DNA from: Coriobacteriaceae bacterium
GTDB taxonomy: Bacteria > Actinomycetota > Coriobacteriia > Coriobacteriales > UMGS124
Length of the DNA stretch: 14,052 nt
Reading direction: 5' to 3'
Assembly: GCA_019420325.1 (NCBI GenBank)
Contig: JAHZHK010000010.1
Span: 30,771 to 44,822 of the forward strand
Position 1 is the first letter of the stretch. Every line of letters starts with the position of its first letter. The position numbers were made by a program, and so were the translations under genes. Below are positions 5,955 to 13,004 of this stretch, one piece after another. The notes under the pieces were generated by a model. That model saw only the letters and a program-made list of their open reading frames with translations. It searched no databases and had not been told where the DNA came from.

Positions 5955-6557
5955 CTACTCCATCCCCGGGTAACCCGTCTGCCTGAGAGCCTCGTAGAGC
6001 ACGATGGCCACCGAGTTTGAGAGGTTGAGCGAGGAGATGCCCGCAAATCCCGTGCGCACGAAGTTGCCGCAGATGTCGGGTCGCGTCTGAGCGGCGGGGG
6101 CGTCTTGGCCGGCCAGCTCCTCGTGATGAGCGTGCCAGGCGGGGCCGTCGTCGAGTGCCATGGCGTCGGGCAGCATCGGAATGCGCTCGCAGCACTGAGG
6201 CAGGCTGGCGAGAATCTCCTGGTCGATGCCCGTGCTCTCGCGGCCGAACACCAGATAGTCGCCGTCACGATACGTCGCCTGCGTGTACACGCGGCTTGCA
6301 CGCTTGGTAAGCAGGTGAAGTCGCTCGGGATGCACCTTGAGCTCGGGATTGCGAGCGACGAAGTCATCCCAGCCCTCATATTCGCATACGTCGAGGTTGT
6401 GCCAGTAGTTCATGCCGGCGCGCTTGAGGGCGGCGTCGGTGAGGTTGAAGCCGTAGGGCTTGATGAGATGCAGCCGCGCTCCCGTCACCACGCAGGTCCG
6501 CCCGATGTTGCCGGTGTTGGAGGGAATCTCGGGCTGGAAAAGAACGACGTTGAGCAT
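5955..6557 (-). CDS. trmL: tRNA (cytidine/uridine-34-2'-O)-methyltransferase TrmL
   Basis: A 200-residue SPOUT-class methyltransferase. MLNVVLFQPEIPSNTGNIGR at the start, FGRESTG (104-110) and LNLSNSVAIVLYEALRQ (177-193) are the three knot motifs that bind S-adenosylmethionine. E. coli TrmL, which 2'-O-methylates the wobble base of tRNA-Leu isoacceptors, is ~157 residues and has these motifs in the same order. The extra length here is mostly a ~40-residue insert at 133-174, between 'RIPMLPD' and 'SSLNLSN', with DDGPAWHAHHEEL and PDICGNFV segments. The ATG is supported by AAAGGA 4 nt upstream. It lies 19 nt downstream of the TraX-family gene on the same strand, so the two are probably one transcript. 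Cytoplasmic. Confidence 0.93.
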   Translation of the reverse strand: MLNVVLFQPEIPSNTGNIGRTCVVTGARLHLIKPYGFNLTDAALKRAGMNYWHNLDVCEYEGWDDFVARNPELKVHPERLHLLTKRASRVYTQATYRDGDYLVFGRESTGIDQEILASLPQCCERIPMLPDAMALDDGPAWHAHHEELAGQDAPAAQTRPDICGNFVRTGFAGISSLNLSNSVAIVLYEALRQTGYPGME

Positions 6558-6576
6558 GGTGTCCTTTCAGTTGCGT

Positions 6577-7359
6577 CTACAGGAACAGCTTTGCAAACAG
6601 TGGCCAAGTGAACGTGCCGGCGATAATGGCGATGATGAGCAAATGGCCAGGGTAGAACGTGTAAGAGATCCACTTGTTCATATGGCCCTTCTTGCCATTG
6701 TAAAGAAGGCAGGCAAGCGCAATGCCGACGATGCACCACATCTGAATCTGGCTTCCGTGCAGTATGGTGACAAGCGATGCCAGTGCGAACTGCGCTATGC
6801 GCGATTCTTTGCCCAGGTACATGGCTCCTGCAAGCAGAATGCCGTATCCCTCGTAGCTGGGATGAATGAGGTTCTGACAGGCCCAATAGCAGCCGGCCAT
6901 CACGATTATGGCCACAATTTTGCCGGCCCACCAGGGCAAGTGCAGGCGTTTCTGGCTCGCTTCTCCTGCCCACATGGGGAGGAGCGCCACAAGCAACGTC
7001 ACCATGATGTTGAGGTGGTCGGTCCAACTGGCGTCGTCTGAGTGCAGCGCCAGGTCATAGGGAATCTCGCTTACCAGGGCAAACAGGAACAGGCGCAGCG
7101 CGTACTTGGGAAAACTGTGCGTGTGCTGCGACCCTTCCACCAGCTCGAAGCAGAAGATGGGAAACGTGACGCGTCCAACAACGCGCATCCAGTAATACAC
7201 CTGATATACAGTGGATGACACGACAGTGGGATCGACCAGCGAGGCGCGGTAGTAGTTGTACACGAACACGGCCGAGATGTGGTCTACCACCATGCATACA
7301 ATGGCGATCCACTTAAGCGCCGACCCCGAAAGAACCTGCCAGGGATAGTGCTTCGCCAT
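6577..7359 (-). CDS. TraX-family integral membrane protein
   Basis: The product (260 residues from ATG 7359) begins MAKHYPWQVLSGSALKWIAI and continues VCMVVDHI, the signature opening of TraX-family proteins ('SG..LK.IA...M..DHI'). About six to eight hydrophobic segments follow. F-plasmid TraX acetylates pilin; chromosomal members are widespread in gut bacteria and their substrate is mostly unknown, perhaps acylation of surface molecules. Nothing around it suggests conjugation. Start choice is uncertain: the frame is open to a TTG at 7449 and an ATG at 7437, adding 26-30 polar residues without family resemblance, so the start just before the conserved opening is preferred although its Shine-Dalgarno is weak. 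It is likely the first gene of a two-gene unit with trmL. Confidence 0.82.
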   Translation of the reverse strand: MAKHYPWQVLSGSALKWIAIVCMVVDHISAVFVYNYYRASLVDPTVVSSTVYQVYYWMRVVGRVTFPIFCFELVEGSQHTHSFPKYALRLFLFALVSEIPYDLALHSDDASWTDHLNIMVTLLVALLPMWAGEASQKRLHLPWWAGKIVAIIVMAGCYWACQNLIHPSYEGYGILLAGAMYLGKESRIAQFALASLVTILHGSQIQMWCIVGIALACLLYNGKKGHMNKWISYTFYPGHLLIIAIIAGTFTWPLFAKLFL

Positions 7360-7386
7360 TGCCGCGCTATCTGCCTGCAACCTGCC

Positions 7387-7417
7387 ATTATCGCAACGTT
7401 GTGCGACCTGCGCGCAA
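7387..7417 (-). promoter_or_regulatory. Possible promoter of the traX-like/trmL unit
   Basis: On the minus strand, TTGCGC (7412-7417) is followed after 19 nt by GATAAT (7387-7392), about 28 nt before the preferred ATG. The long spacer and weak -35 make this tentative. If real, it rules out the longer TTG/ATG starts of the TraX-like gene. Confidence 0.3.
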
Positions 7418-7506
7418 CCTTCGTCACTCTGTCCCATACCCCGAGCCAATCTACGCCGAGCCTTCGTTTAATAAACCCCGCAGTATAGCGCTCATGTATG
7501 GCAGCC

Positions 7507-7684
7507 CGCCCCGTGTTTTCCGCCAGAGCATGTCCCAGCCCAAGCGCGCATCACGTGCAGGCCTGGGTTTGGTTCAGGCGCAGTTCCGCAGCCGCCGCCC
7601 TGTGTTTTCCGTCAGAGCATGTCCCAGCCCAAGCGGGTATCGCGTGCGGGTCGGGACTTGGCCCAGGCGCAGTTCCGCAGCGGC
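7507..7684. repeat. Two 89-bp tandem intergenic repeats
   Basis: Copies 7507-7595 and 7596-7684 match without gaps at an exact 89-bp period. Shared blocks include GTGTTTTCCG, CAGAGCATGTCCCAGCCCAA and CAGGCGCAGTTCCGCAG, with point differences scattered between. The copies lie in the 377-base gene-free gap between the activase gene and the TraX-like gene. Their translations on either strand match no protein I know, so I treat them as non-coding and possibly members of a dispersed repeat family. Confidence 0.85.
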
Positions 7685-7726
7685 GCAGCCGCGAGGACTG
7701 TCTGAGCACTGGGTCAAGTCCCGACC
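7649..7726. repeat. Large imperfect hairpin at the 3' end of the activase gene
   Basis: GGTCGGGACTTGGCCCAG (7649-7666) and CTGGGTCAAGTCCCGACC (7709-7726) are 18-bp arms with one non-identical position. Inside lies a second perfect stem, GCGGC-GCA-GCCGC, and a partly paired CAGT/ACTG between them. The outer arm lies 10 bp beyond the stop codon of the minus-strand activase gene and shares its left arm with the second 89-bp repeat. It may end or protect that transcript, but has no T run. It may also be the end structure of a mobile repeat. Confidence 0.7.
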
Positions 7727-7736
7727 GGTATTGCAC

Positions 7737-10700
7737 CTACCCCTTCCGCTGGGCCTCCATGATCAGCATTTGCAGCCTGTTCTCCACGTTGGCAAAGCTC
7801 GTGTCGGGGTCGTAGTCCAGAGCGAGGATGTTTGCCTGGGGGTACAGCTCCTTCAGACGCTTCACGATGCCGCGGCCCACCACGTGGTTGGGCAGGCATC
7901 CGAAGGGCTGCAGGATGATGAAGTTGTTCACACCGTGCGCCGCATGGTGCATGATCTCGGCGGGGATGAGCACGCCCTCGCCGGCGTCGAAGGTGTGGTG
8001 GATCACCTGGTCGCTGGCACGCGTCACGTCGCGCAGGCGCGGCGGGCACTCGTAGAGGGGATGCGCGCAGGCAATGCGGTCGCAGGCGTCGTGCGCCAGG
8101 TCGAAGATTTTGTTTGCCACGCGCCACCAGGCCTTTTGCAGCACGGGCTCGTCGAGCTTGTACTCGCGCACCTGGGCGTCCATGTAGAAGTAGGTCTTCT
8201 GGATGACGTCGCTCATCTTGGCCTCGACGATTTCCATGCCGTTGCGCTCCAGGTAGAGCTCGATATCGCGGTTGGCGCCGGGGTGGAAGTTGAGCAGGTA
8301 CTCGCCCACGATGAGCACGCGCGGGCGGGGACGCGAGCGGTCGTAGGGCACCTTGTTCATCTCAGCGATTGCGCGCTTGAAGCCTCGCTCGCAGCCCGGC
8401 ACGCCGCCTGAGCGCATGCCGTCGATGATGTAGTCCATACCGCGCTCGAACGCTGCGTCGGCGGTGCCCGCTGCCAGCTCGTAGGGGCGGATCTTGCGCA
8501 GCAGCTCCTCGAGGGCGTCGATCATGGGGAGCATGGTCACGATGCGCACCGAGCCGCCCAGGCCGAAGGTGTAGCCGGGCTGGATGTTGTGCGAGTCCTC
8601 GTCGTCGTTGCTCACGATGGGGATGTAGTCGTAGCCTGCGTCGTCAAGCGCCCGGCGCAGGAGCGCCACGTAGTGCGTGAGGCGGCAGTCGCCCACGTAC
8701 TTGGCCATGGCGATGGCGATCTTATGCGTGTCGTACTTGCCCGATTCCACTGCCGCCAGCGCCTCGCCGATCACGATCTGCGCCGGGAAGCAGATGTCGT
8801 TGTGCACGTACTTTTTGCCCAGGCGAATGGCCTCCTCGCGGCCTACCTCCAGGGGCGCCGCCTTGAACTTGGTGCCTGCCATGGCGGCCGCCATGATGCG
8901 CGAGAACGCGTGTGAGGTGTTGGGCACGAGGATGGTCTTGTCGGAGTCGTCGCGCGTGAACTTGCGCGGGTAGGGATCGCCCAGCTCATGCACCTCAAGC
9001 GGGATGCCGGCGGCGCGGCGCATGGCCGTGGTCTGAATGAACGACTGCACACGGATGCGCAGGGGGCCCGACACGTCTGACTCGTCGAGCTTCACCACGA
9101 GCGGCACCTTGCCTGAAATCTCGTGCATGAGCCTGCAGATCTCGTCGGTGAGGTAGGCGTCGTGACCGCAGCCGAAGCTTACGAGCTGCACGTACTCCAG
9201 GTTCTCGTCGCGTGCCGCGATCGTGGCGCAGGAGAGCATGCGCGCGTGGTAGTTGTTCACGATGTCGATGATGGAGTGCGACAGGTCCACCTCGTCCACG
9301 CCCGGTACCGCGTCGGCGCACACCACGGGGATTCCCTCGTGGCTGAAGAGCTCGGGCAGGCCGTGGTGGACGAGCGGGTCGTTGTGATAAGGGCGTGCGG
9401 CGAGCACTACGGCGTAGGTGCCGGCCTTCTTTGCCTGCTCGATCACCACGGCGCCGCGTGCTTGCAGGGCTGCCGAGAAGCTCTTCTGCGCGGCGTCGCC
9501 CTGGGCCATGGCGGCCAGGCAGGTCGCCTCGTCGATGCCCCAGGTCTGGGCCATGTACGTGCAGAGTTGGCGTCTGCGGTCGGCCTCGGTGTGCCAATGG
9601 AACAGCGGGTTCTCGTAGCGCGTGCCGCGTTCCTGGGGATTGTCGGAGTTGCGCACCACCATGGGGTAGCCCTTCACCACTGCGCACATGCTCTCGCTTG
9701 TGGCATGGGGGTTCTGGGGTTCGACCGTGGTGATCGTGGGCATGAAGATGAAGTCGACGCCGGCGGCCTCGAGCTTGCGGATGTGGCCGTGTACGAGCTT
9801 GGCGGGGAAGCACACGGTGTCGGAGGTGACGGCGGGCAGGCCCTCCTCGTACATGCGGCGTGTGGAGGTGCCGCTCACGCGGACCTCGAATCCCAGCACC
9901 CGCCAGAACGTTTTCCAGAAGGGCAGCGTGTCCCAGTAGCTGAGCACAAGCGGGATGCCCACGACCTTGCCCTGAGCCTCGCGCAAAGGTTTGACCTCGT
10001 AGTCGCGGCAAAGAAGCTTTAGGCGCTCGTCGAAGAGGTTGGGGGCGTCCTTGCGCTTGGCGCTGGTTGCCGTGCCGTCGAGGTCGGCGCCGCGCGAGCA
10101 GCGGTTGCCGGTGACCCAGGAGGTGCCGTTGGAGAACTCCACGACCGTGCGTGCGCAGTGGTTGGCGCAATGGGGACACACGTTGTTCGCCGTGCGGGTG
10201 TACCAGGGCGAAGTCGCGCGCGGCGCGGCGCCTGTCGGTATCGTGCCGTCGTCGAGGGCGTCGATGCCGATGAAACCGGTCTTCCATTCGCCGCTGATGG
10301 CGCCGTCATGGCCCACCTGGCGCTCCACATGGTCGCGCGTGAGCAGGGCGGCGCCGAGTGCGCCCATGAGCTCGGGATAGGGGGCGCGGGTGACCTCGCG
10401 GCCCACGTACTTCTCAAAGCTGCGCAGCACGGCGTCGTTGCGGAACGTGCCGCCCTGCACCACGATGTGCTTGCCGAGCTTGTCCATGTTGGACATGCGG
10501 ATGACCTTGGTGAAGACGTTCTCCACGATGGAGCGGCACAGGCCCGCCATGATGTCGTCGGCGGTCTTGCCCGCCTGCTGTTCGCTGACGATGGAGCTGT
10601 TCATGAAGACGGTGCAGCGCGAGCCCAGGTTGGCCGGGCTCTTGGAGGCGAAGGCATGGGCGGAGATCTGCTCCACGGGAATGTGCAGCGTGGCGCCGAA

Positions 10701-12149
10701 GCTTTCAAGGAAGCTACCGCAGCCGCTCGAGCACGCCTCGTTCACGGTGATGTTCGTGACGATGCCGTGGTCGAGCCAGATGGCCTTCATGTCTTGCCCG
10801 CCGATGTCGAGGATGAACGACACCTCGGGGGAGTAGAGCTTGGCCGCTTGCGCATGGGCCACGGTCTCGACCACGTGGCAGTCGGCGCCCAGGGCGCGGG
10901 CGCACAGCTGCTCGCCATAGCCGGTGGTGCCCACGGCGCGGATGACGAGCTTGGCGTCGGCCTTCTCAAAGATCTCGCGCGCCTCAAGCAAGGCGCGGCG
11001 TACGACCTCGAGCGGTTCGCCCTCGTTCGAGGCGTAGAAGGAGTGGATGAGGTGGGCGTCGTCATCCATCAAGACGAGCTTGGTGGTGGTGGAGCCGCAG
11101 TCGATACCCAGGTAGGCATAGGTGGTCGATCCCGGCACGGGATCTGCGTGGGGACGCTGCGCCAGGCGGTGGCGGGCCCTGAAACGCTGCAGCTGCGTCT
11201 CGTCGGCAAAGAGGGGCTCCAACTCGGCGAGGGAGTCAGTGCGACGACCCTTGAAGGTGGCGAGCGTCTCGATGCACGAGGCGGCGTCGAAGGTGCGGGC
11301 GTCGTCGGCAAAGAGCGTGGTCAGCGACAGCGCCGCGCCGAATGCGACGATCGTCTCGGGATGCTCGGGCACGACGGTCTGCTCGTCGGTGAGGCCCAGG
11401 CGCTCCTGGAAGACGCGCACGAGCACGGGGTTGAACGTGCACGGGCCGCCCTCGAAGATGACCGGGGGCTCGAGCTCACGGCCCTGCGCCAGGCCGCCGA
11501 TGGTTTGCTTGGCGATGGCATGGAAGCACGAAAGTGCCAGGTCTTCCTTGGGCACGCCGCGGTTGAGCAGGGGTTGGATGTCGGTCTTGGCGTATACGCC
11601 GCAGCGACCGGAAATGTCGTGGACGCAGGTGCCGCGCTCGGCAAGCGCGTTGAAGTCGCAGGATTGCGTGTCGAGAAGCGAGGCGATCTCGTCGATAAAG
11701 GCGCCGGTGCCGCCCGCGCACGTGCCGTTCATGCGCATGTCCGAGACGCTGGTCTCGCCCGTCTTGGGGTCTTCCTGGAAGAAGACGACCTTGGCGTCCT
11801 GACCGCCTAGCTCGATGGCGCAGCGCACTTGCGGGTAGAGTTTGCGGATGGCGACGGAGTTGGCCACGACCTCCTGCACGAAGGGCAGATTGAGCTCCTC
11901 GGCCAGCACCTTACCGCCGGAGCCGCAGATGGCGGCACGGGCGGGCATCTCGGGCAGGTTCTGGACGAGCGCGCTCAGGACCTCTTTGAGGCATGCGGCC
12001 TGGTTGGCGCCATGGCGGCGATAGTCGGTGTACACCACCTTGTCGCTGTGCGAATCCCATACGGCCGCCTTGACCGTGGTCGATCCCACATCGAGGCCGA
12101 GGAACAACCCGTTATCCTGATTGACCTGCATGTTTTCTATCTGCGCCAT
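7737..12149 (-). CDS. Giant fused 2-hydroxyacyl-CoA dehydratase activase/HgdB-like protein
   Basis: A 1470-residue fusion. Two BadF/HgdC-type ATPases come first: module 1 (~15-290) with LDVGSTTVK and ELGGQDAK, module 2 (~345-600) with IDCGSTTTK and DIGGQDMK. Each has the Cys pair that holds the inter-subunit [4Fe-4S] cluster in HgdC: Cys144/Cys183 and Cys473/Cys512, both 39 residues apart. A segment with CPHCANHC (658-665) follows, then DUF2229/HgdB-like regions with TVCFPAK (Cys780), FGCGHD (Cys994), DICFPAQ (Cys1120) and FGCLPNH (Cys1418). Related systems couple ATP hydrolysis to very low-potential electron transfer onto an Fe-S dehydratase or reductase. The true substrate of these fused proteins is unknown to me. 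ATG 12149 is preferred over the in-frame GTG at 12191 because GGGAGAGG directly precedes it and the GTG overlaps a -10-like CATAAT. No partner subunits are encoded nearby. Cytoplasmic. Confidence 0.9.
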   Translation of the reverse strand: MAQIENMQVNQDNGLFLGLDVGSTTVKAAVWDSHSDKVVYTDYRRHGANQAACLKEVLSALVQNLPEMPARAAICGSGGKVLAEELNLPFVQEVVANSVAIRKLYPQVRCAIELGGQDAKVVFFQEDPKTGETSVSDMRMNGTCAGGTGAFIDEIASLLDTQSCDFNALAERGTCVHDISGRCGVYAKTDIQPLLNRGVPKEDLALSCFHAIAKQTIGGLAQGRELEPPVIFEGGPCTFNPVLVRVFQERLGLTDEQTVVPEHPETIVAFGAALSLTTLFADDARTFDAASCIETLATFKGRRTDSLAELEPLFADETQLQRFRARHRLAQRPHADPVPGSTTYAYLGIDCGSTTTKLVLMDDDAHLIHSFYASNEGEPLEVVRRALLEAREIFEKADAKLVIRAVGTTGYGEQLCARALGADCHVVETVAHAQAAKLYSPEVSFILDIGGQDMKAIWLDHGIVTNITVNEACSSGCGSFLESFGATLHIPVEQISAHAFASKSPANLGSRCTVFMNSSIVSEQQAGKTADDIMAGLCRSIVENVFTKVIRMSNMDKLGKHIVVQGGTFRNDAVLRSFEKYVGREVTRAPYPELMGALGAALLTRDHVERQVGHDGAISGEWKTGFIGIDALDDGTIPTGAAPRATSPWYTRTANNVCPHCANHCARTVVEFSNGTSWVTGNRCSRGADLDGTATSAKRKDAPNLFDERLKLLCRDYEVKPLREAQGKVVGIPLVLSYWDTLPFWKTFWRVLGFEVRVSGTSTRRMYEEGLPAVTSDTVCFPAKLVHGHIRKLEAAGVDFIFMPTITTVEPQNPHATSESMCAVVKGYPMVVRNSDNPQERGTRYENPLFHWHTEADRRRQLCTYMAQTWGIDEATCLAAMAQGDAAQKSFSAALQARGAVVIEQAKKAGTYAVVLAARPYHNDPLVHHGLPELFSHEGIPVVCADAVPGVDEVDLSHSIIDIVNNYHARMLSCATIAARDENLEYVQLVSFGCGHDAYLTDEICRLMHEISGKVPLVVKLDESDVSGPLRIRVQSFIQTTAMRRAAGIPLEVHELGDPYPRKFTRDDSDKTILVPNTSHAFSRIMAAAMAGTKFKAAPLEVGREEAIRLGKKYVHNDICFPAQIVIGEALAAVESGKYDTHKIAIAMAKYVGDCRLTHYVALLRRALDDAGYDYIPIVSNDDEDSHNIQPGYTFGLGGSVRIVTMLPMIDALEELLRKIRPYELAAGTADAAFERGMDYIIDGMRSGGVPGCERGFKRAIAEMNKVPYDRSRPRPRVLIVGEYLLNFHPGANRDIELYLERNGMEIVEAKMSDVIQKTYFYMDAQVREYKLDEPVLQKAWWRVANKIFDLAHDACDRIACAHPLYECPPRLRDVTRASDQVIHHTFDAGEGVLIPAEIMHHAAHGVNNFIILQPFGCLPNHVVGRGIVKRLKELYPQANILALDYDPDTSFANVENRLQMLIMEAQRKG

Positions 12150-12190
12150 GCCTCTCCCACACTCCGTGCCCGTTTCTGGCTTAACGCACA

Positions 12191-12196
12191 ATTATG
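12191..12196 (-). promoter_or_regulatory. Possible -10 box of the activase gene
   Basis: CATAAT on the minus strand, ~42 nt before the preferred ATG. No convincing -35 lies 16-18 nt upstream, so this is only tentative. The rest of the 246-base stretch between the activase start and the tRNA shows no gene; besides this box it holds only the tRNA terminator. Confidence 0.25.
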
Positions 12197-12353
12197 CACA
12201 TTCAAGCAGGTATACCCCATGGAGCGACGATGGTTGCCACGCGTTGACCATTTTTGAGAGAGGTGGCATGGGGGTTCGGCACGGTTTATGGACAGCGATG
12301 GGCAAAGTGGGGTGCCTGGAAGACGCGCGTGTTGCAAAAGGCAGAGATAAACG

Positions 12354-12384
12354 AAAAAAGGCTGGCTCCCGAAGGAACCAGCCT
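12354..12384 (-). terminator. UUCG-loop terminator of tRNA-Arg
   Basis: On the minus strand, AGGCTGGTTCC and GGAGCCAGCCT form an 11-bp stem (one G-U) closed by a TTCG tetraloop and followed by six T (12354-12359). It lies 12 nt past the tRNA 3' end and fits termination of the tRNA transcript. Confidence 0.92.
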
Positions 12385-12395
12385 ATAAATTCAAG

Positions 12396-12472
12396 TGGTG
12401 CGGCGTACAGGATTCGAACCTGTGACGTTCTGATTCGTAGTCAGACCCTCTATCCAGCTGAGGTAACGCCGC
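12396..12472 (-). tRNA. tRNA-Arg (anticodon ACG)
   Basis: The minus strand folds into a complete cloverleaf: acceptor GCGGCGT/ACGCCGC, D stem CCTC/GAGG, anticodon stem TCTGA/TCAGA with loop CTACGAA, T arm ACAGG-TTCGAAT-CCTGT, discriminator A and an encoded CCA (12396-12398). Anticodon ACG (A34 normally edited to inosine) reads the Arg codons CGU, CGC and CGA. It is a single-tRNA transcription unit with its own promoter and terminator. Confidence 0.97.
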
Positions 12473-12487
12473 GCAAGTGCAGGGGAT

Positions 12488-12517
12488 ATAATGCCTCAGT
12501 CACAGGGTGTAGGTCAA
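12488..12517 (-). promoter_or_regulatory. Promoter of tRNA-Arg
   Basis: On the minus strand, TTGACC (12512-12517) and CATTAT (12488-12493) are separated by 18 nt. The predicted start near 12481 is ~9 nt before the mature 5' end, leaving a short leader for RNase P. Confidence 0.6.
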
Positions 12518-12645
12518 GGATAAACTTTTGACATGGGCGAAGCTCACATTTCTGCCACATACAATGTACGGACTGTGATGGGCTGTGGCCCCGCAATGCA
12601 TTCAGCGCATGGTGGACTTCTACAGATTTGCCGAAGAGGGATTTT

Positions 12646-12678
12646 TTGACAGGAATCGGATGCGTCGTGCCCTATACT
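12646..12678 (+). promoter_or_regulatory. Promoter elements of the SRP RNA
   Basis: TATACT (12673-12678) is a good -10, 12 nt before the RNA's terminal stem. A perfect TTGACA sits at 12646-12651, but the 21-nt gap is longer than sigma-70-type promoters normally accept. Either a weaker -35 is used or the spacing is truly unusual. The 12518-12645 stretch upstream holds no gene I can see. Confidence 0.45.
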
Positions 12679-12690
12679 TATCCCCCACGA

Positions 12691-12801
12691 GCGATCTGCA
12701 TGGGTTCGGGTGGCGTCACACCGCGAACCTGGTCAGGACCGGGAGGTAGCAGCCATAAGCGGCCTCTGGCGGGTACCCGGACCTATGCAGGTCGCTTTTT
12801 T
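12691..12801 (+). ncRNA. ffs: Signal recognition particle RNA, small bacterial type (4.5S)
   Basis: The conserved apical domain IV is present: GGTCAGGACCGGGAGGTAGC (12731-12750) followed by AGCC, which corresponds to the 'GGTCAGG.CCGGAAGG.AGCAGCC' core of E. coli 4.5S RNA with a C-GGGA-G tetraloop. The ends close in a 15-bp stem, GCGATCTGCATGGGT (12691-12705) with ACCTATGCAGGTCGC (12781-12795), with two G-U wobbles, and six T (12796-12801) complete an intrinsic terminator. The length of ~105 nt and absence of an Alu domain fit the small bacterial class. The RNA binds Ffh and targets nascent membrane proteins to FtsY. Exact ends are inferred from the stem and T run. Confidence 0.95.
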
Positions 12802-12809
12802 CGTTTGTG

Positions 12810-12826
12810 GTCTCACGAGGTGAGAC
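12810..12826. repeat. Perfect palindrome GTCTCAC-GAG-GTGAGAC
   Basis: Seven-base arms with a 3-nt centre lie directly after the SRP RNA terminator. No T run follows, so an operator for the downstream metQ-like gene is the likelier role. The regulator is unknown. Confidence 0.5.
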
Positions 12827-12829
12827 ACT

Positions 12830-12844
12830 GGTATCAATTATACC
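12830..12844. repeat. Perfect palindrome GGTAT-CAATT-ATACC
   Basis: Five-base arms with a 5-nt AT-rich centre, starting 3 nt after the previous palindrome and ~40 bp upstream of the candidate metQ promoter. A possible transcription-factor site; I cannot assign it to a family. Confidence 0.45.
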
Positions 12845-12881
12845 GATAACCAAAGTCAAAATCTATGAATGACCCAAAGCC

Positions 12882-12911
12882 TTGAACAGGTGCAGCCGTC
12901 GTGGTTATATA
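12882..12911 (+). promoter_or_regulatory. Candidate promoter of the metQ-like gene
   Basis: TTGAAC (12882-12887) is followed by TATATA (12906-12911) at an 18-nt spacer, or by TTATAT at 17. The predicted start near 12917 gives an ~88-nt leader. I see no SAM riboswitch or T-box consensus in the leader. Confidence 0.45.
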
Positions 12912-13004
12912 CCGCATCGCACACGCACGCCGTGTTGAAATCAGTCGAACACAATGCGCCGACATCCCCCAATGACGCATTCATGACCTGAGAGGACATG
13001 CACC

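Noticed and set aside
6577..7359. Part of a conjugative element, because of the TraX similarity
   Set aside because: No relaxase, coupling protein, pilin or attachment site is in the window. Chromosomal TraX-family genes are common outside conjugative elements.
7507..7684. CRISPR array or small protein gene
   Set aside because: There are only two contiguous 89-bp copies without spacers, and the short frames across them have no start signals or family resemblance.
7359..8411. 350-codon plus-strand open frame across the repeat gap and the activase 3' end
   Set aside because: It crosses the non-coding repeats and then runs antisense to conserved HgdB-like sequence; no domain is recognisable.
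10158..11810. 550-codon plus-strand open frame opposite the activase gene
   Set aside because: It is an antisense shadow in GC-rich sequence. The minus-strand frame has family motifs throughout, while this one has low-complexity Gly/Ala/Val/His content and no recognisable domain.
12121..12531. 136-codon plus-strand frame containing AYRIRTCDVLIRSQTLYPAE
   Set aside because: That peptide is the antisense translation of tRNA-Arg, a familiar spurious annotation.
12628..12849. 73-codon plus-strand frame
   Set aside because: It overlaps the SRP RNA from end to end; the conserved RNA structure explains the sequence.
12842..13004. SAM riboswitch or T-box before the metQ-like gene
   Set aside because: The leader is too short for a T-box and I see no S-box or SAM-II/III consensus or attenuator hairpin with a T run. 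A covariance-model scan would be decisive.
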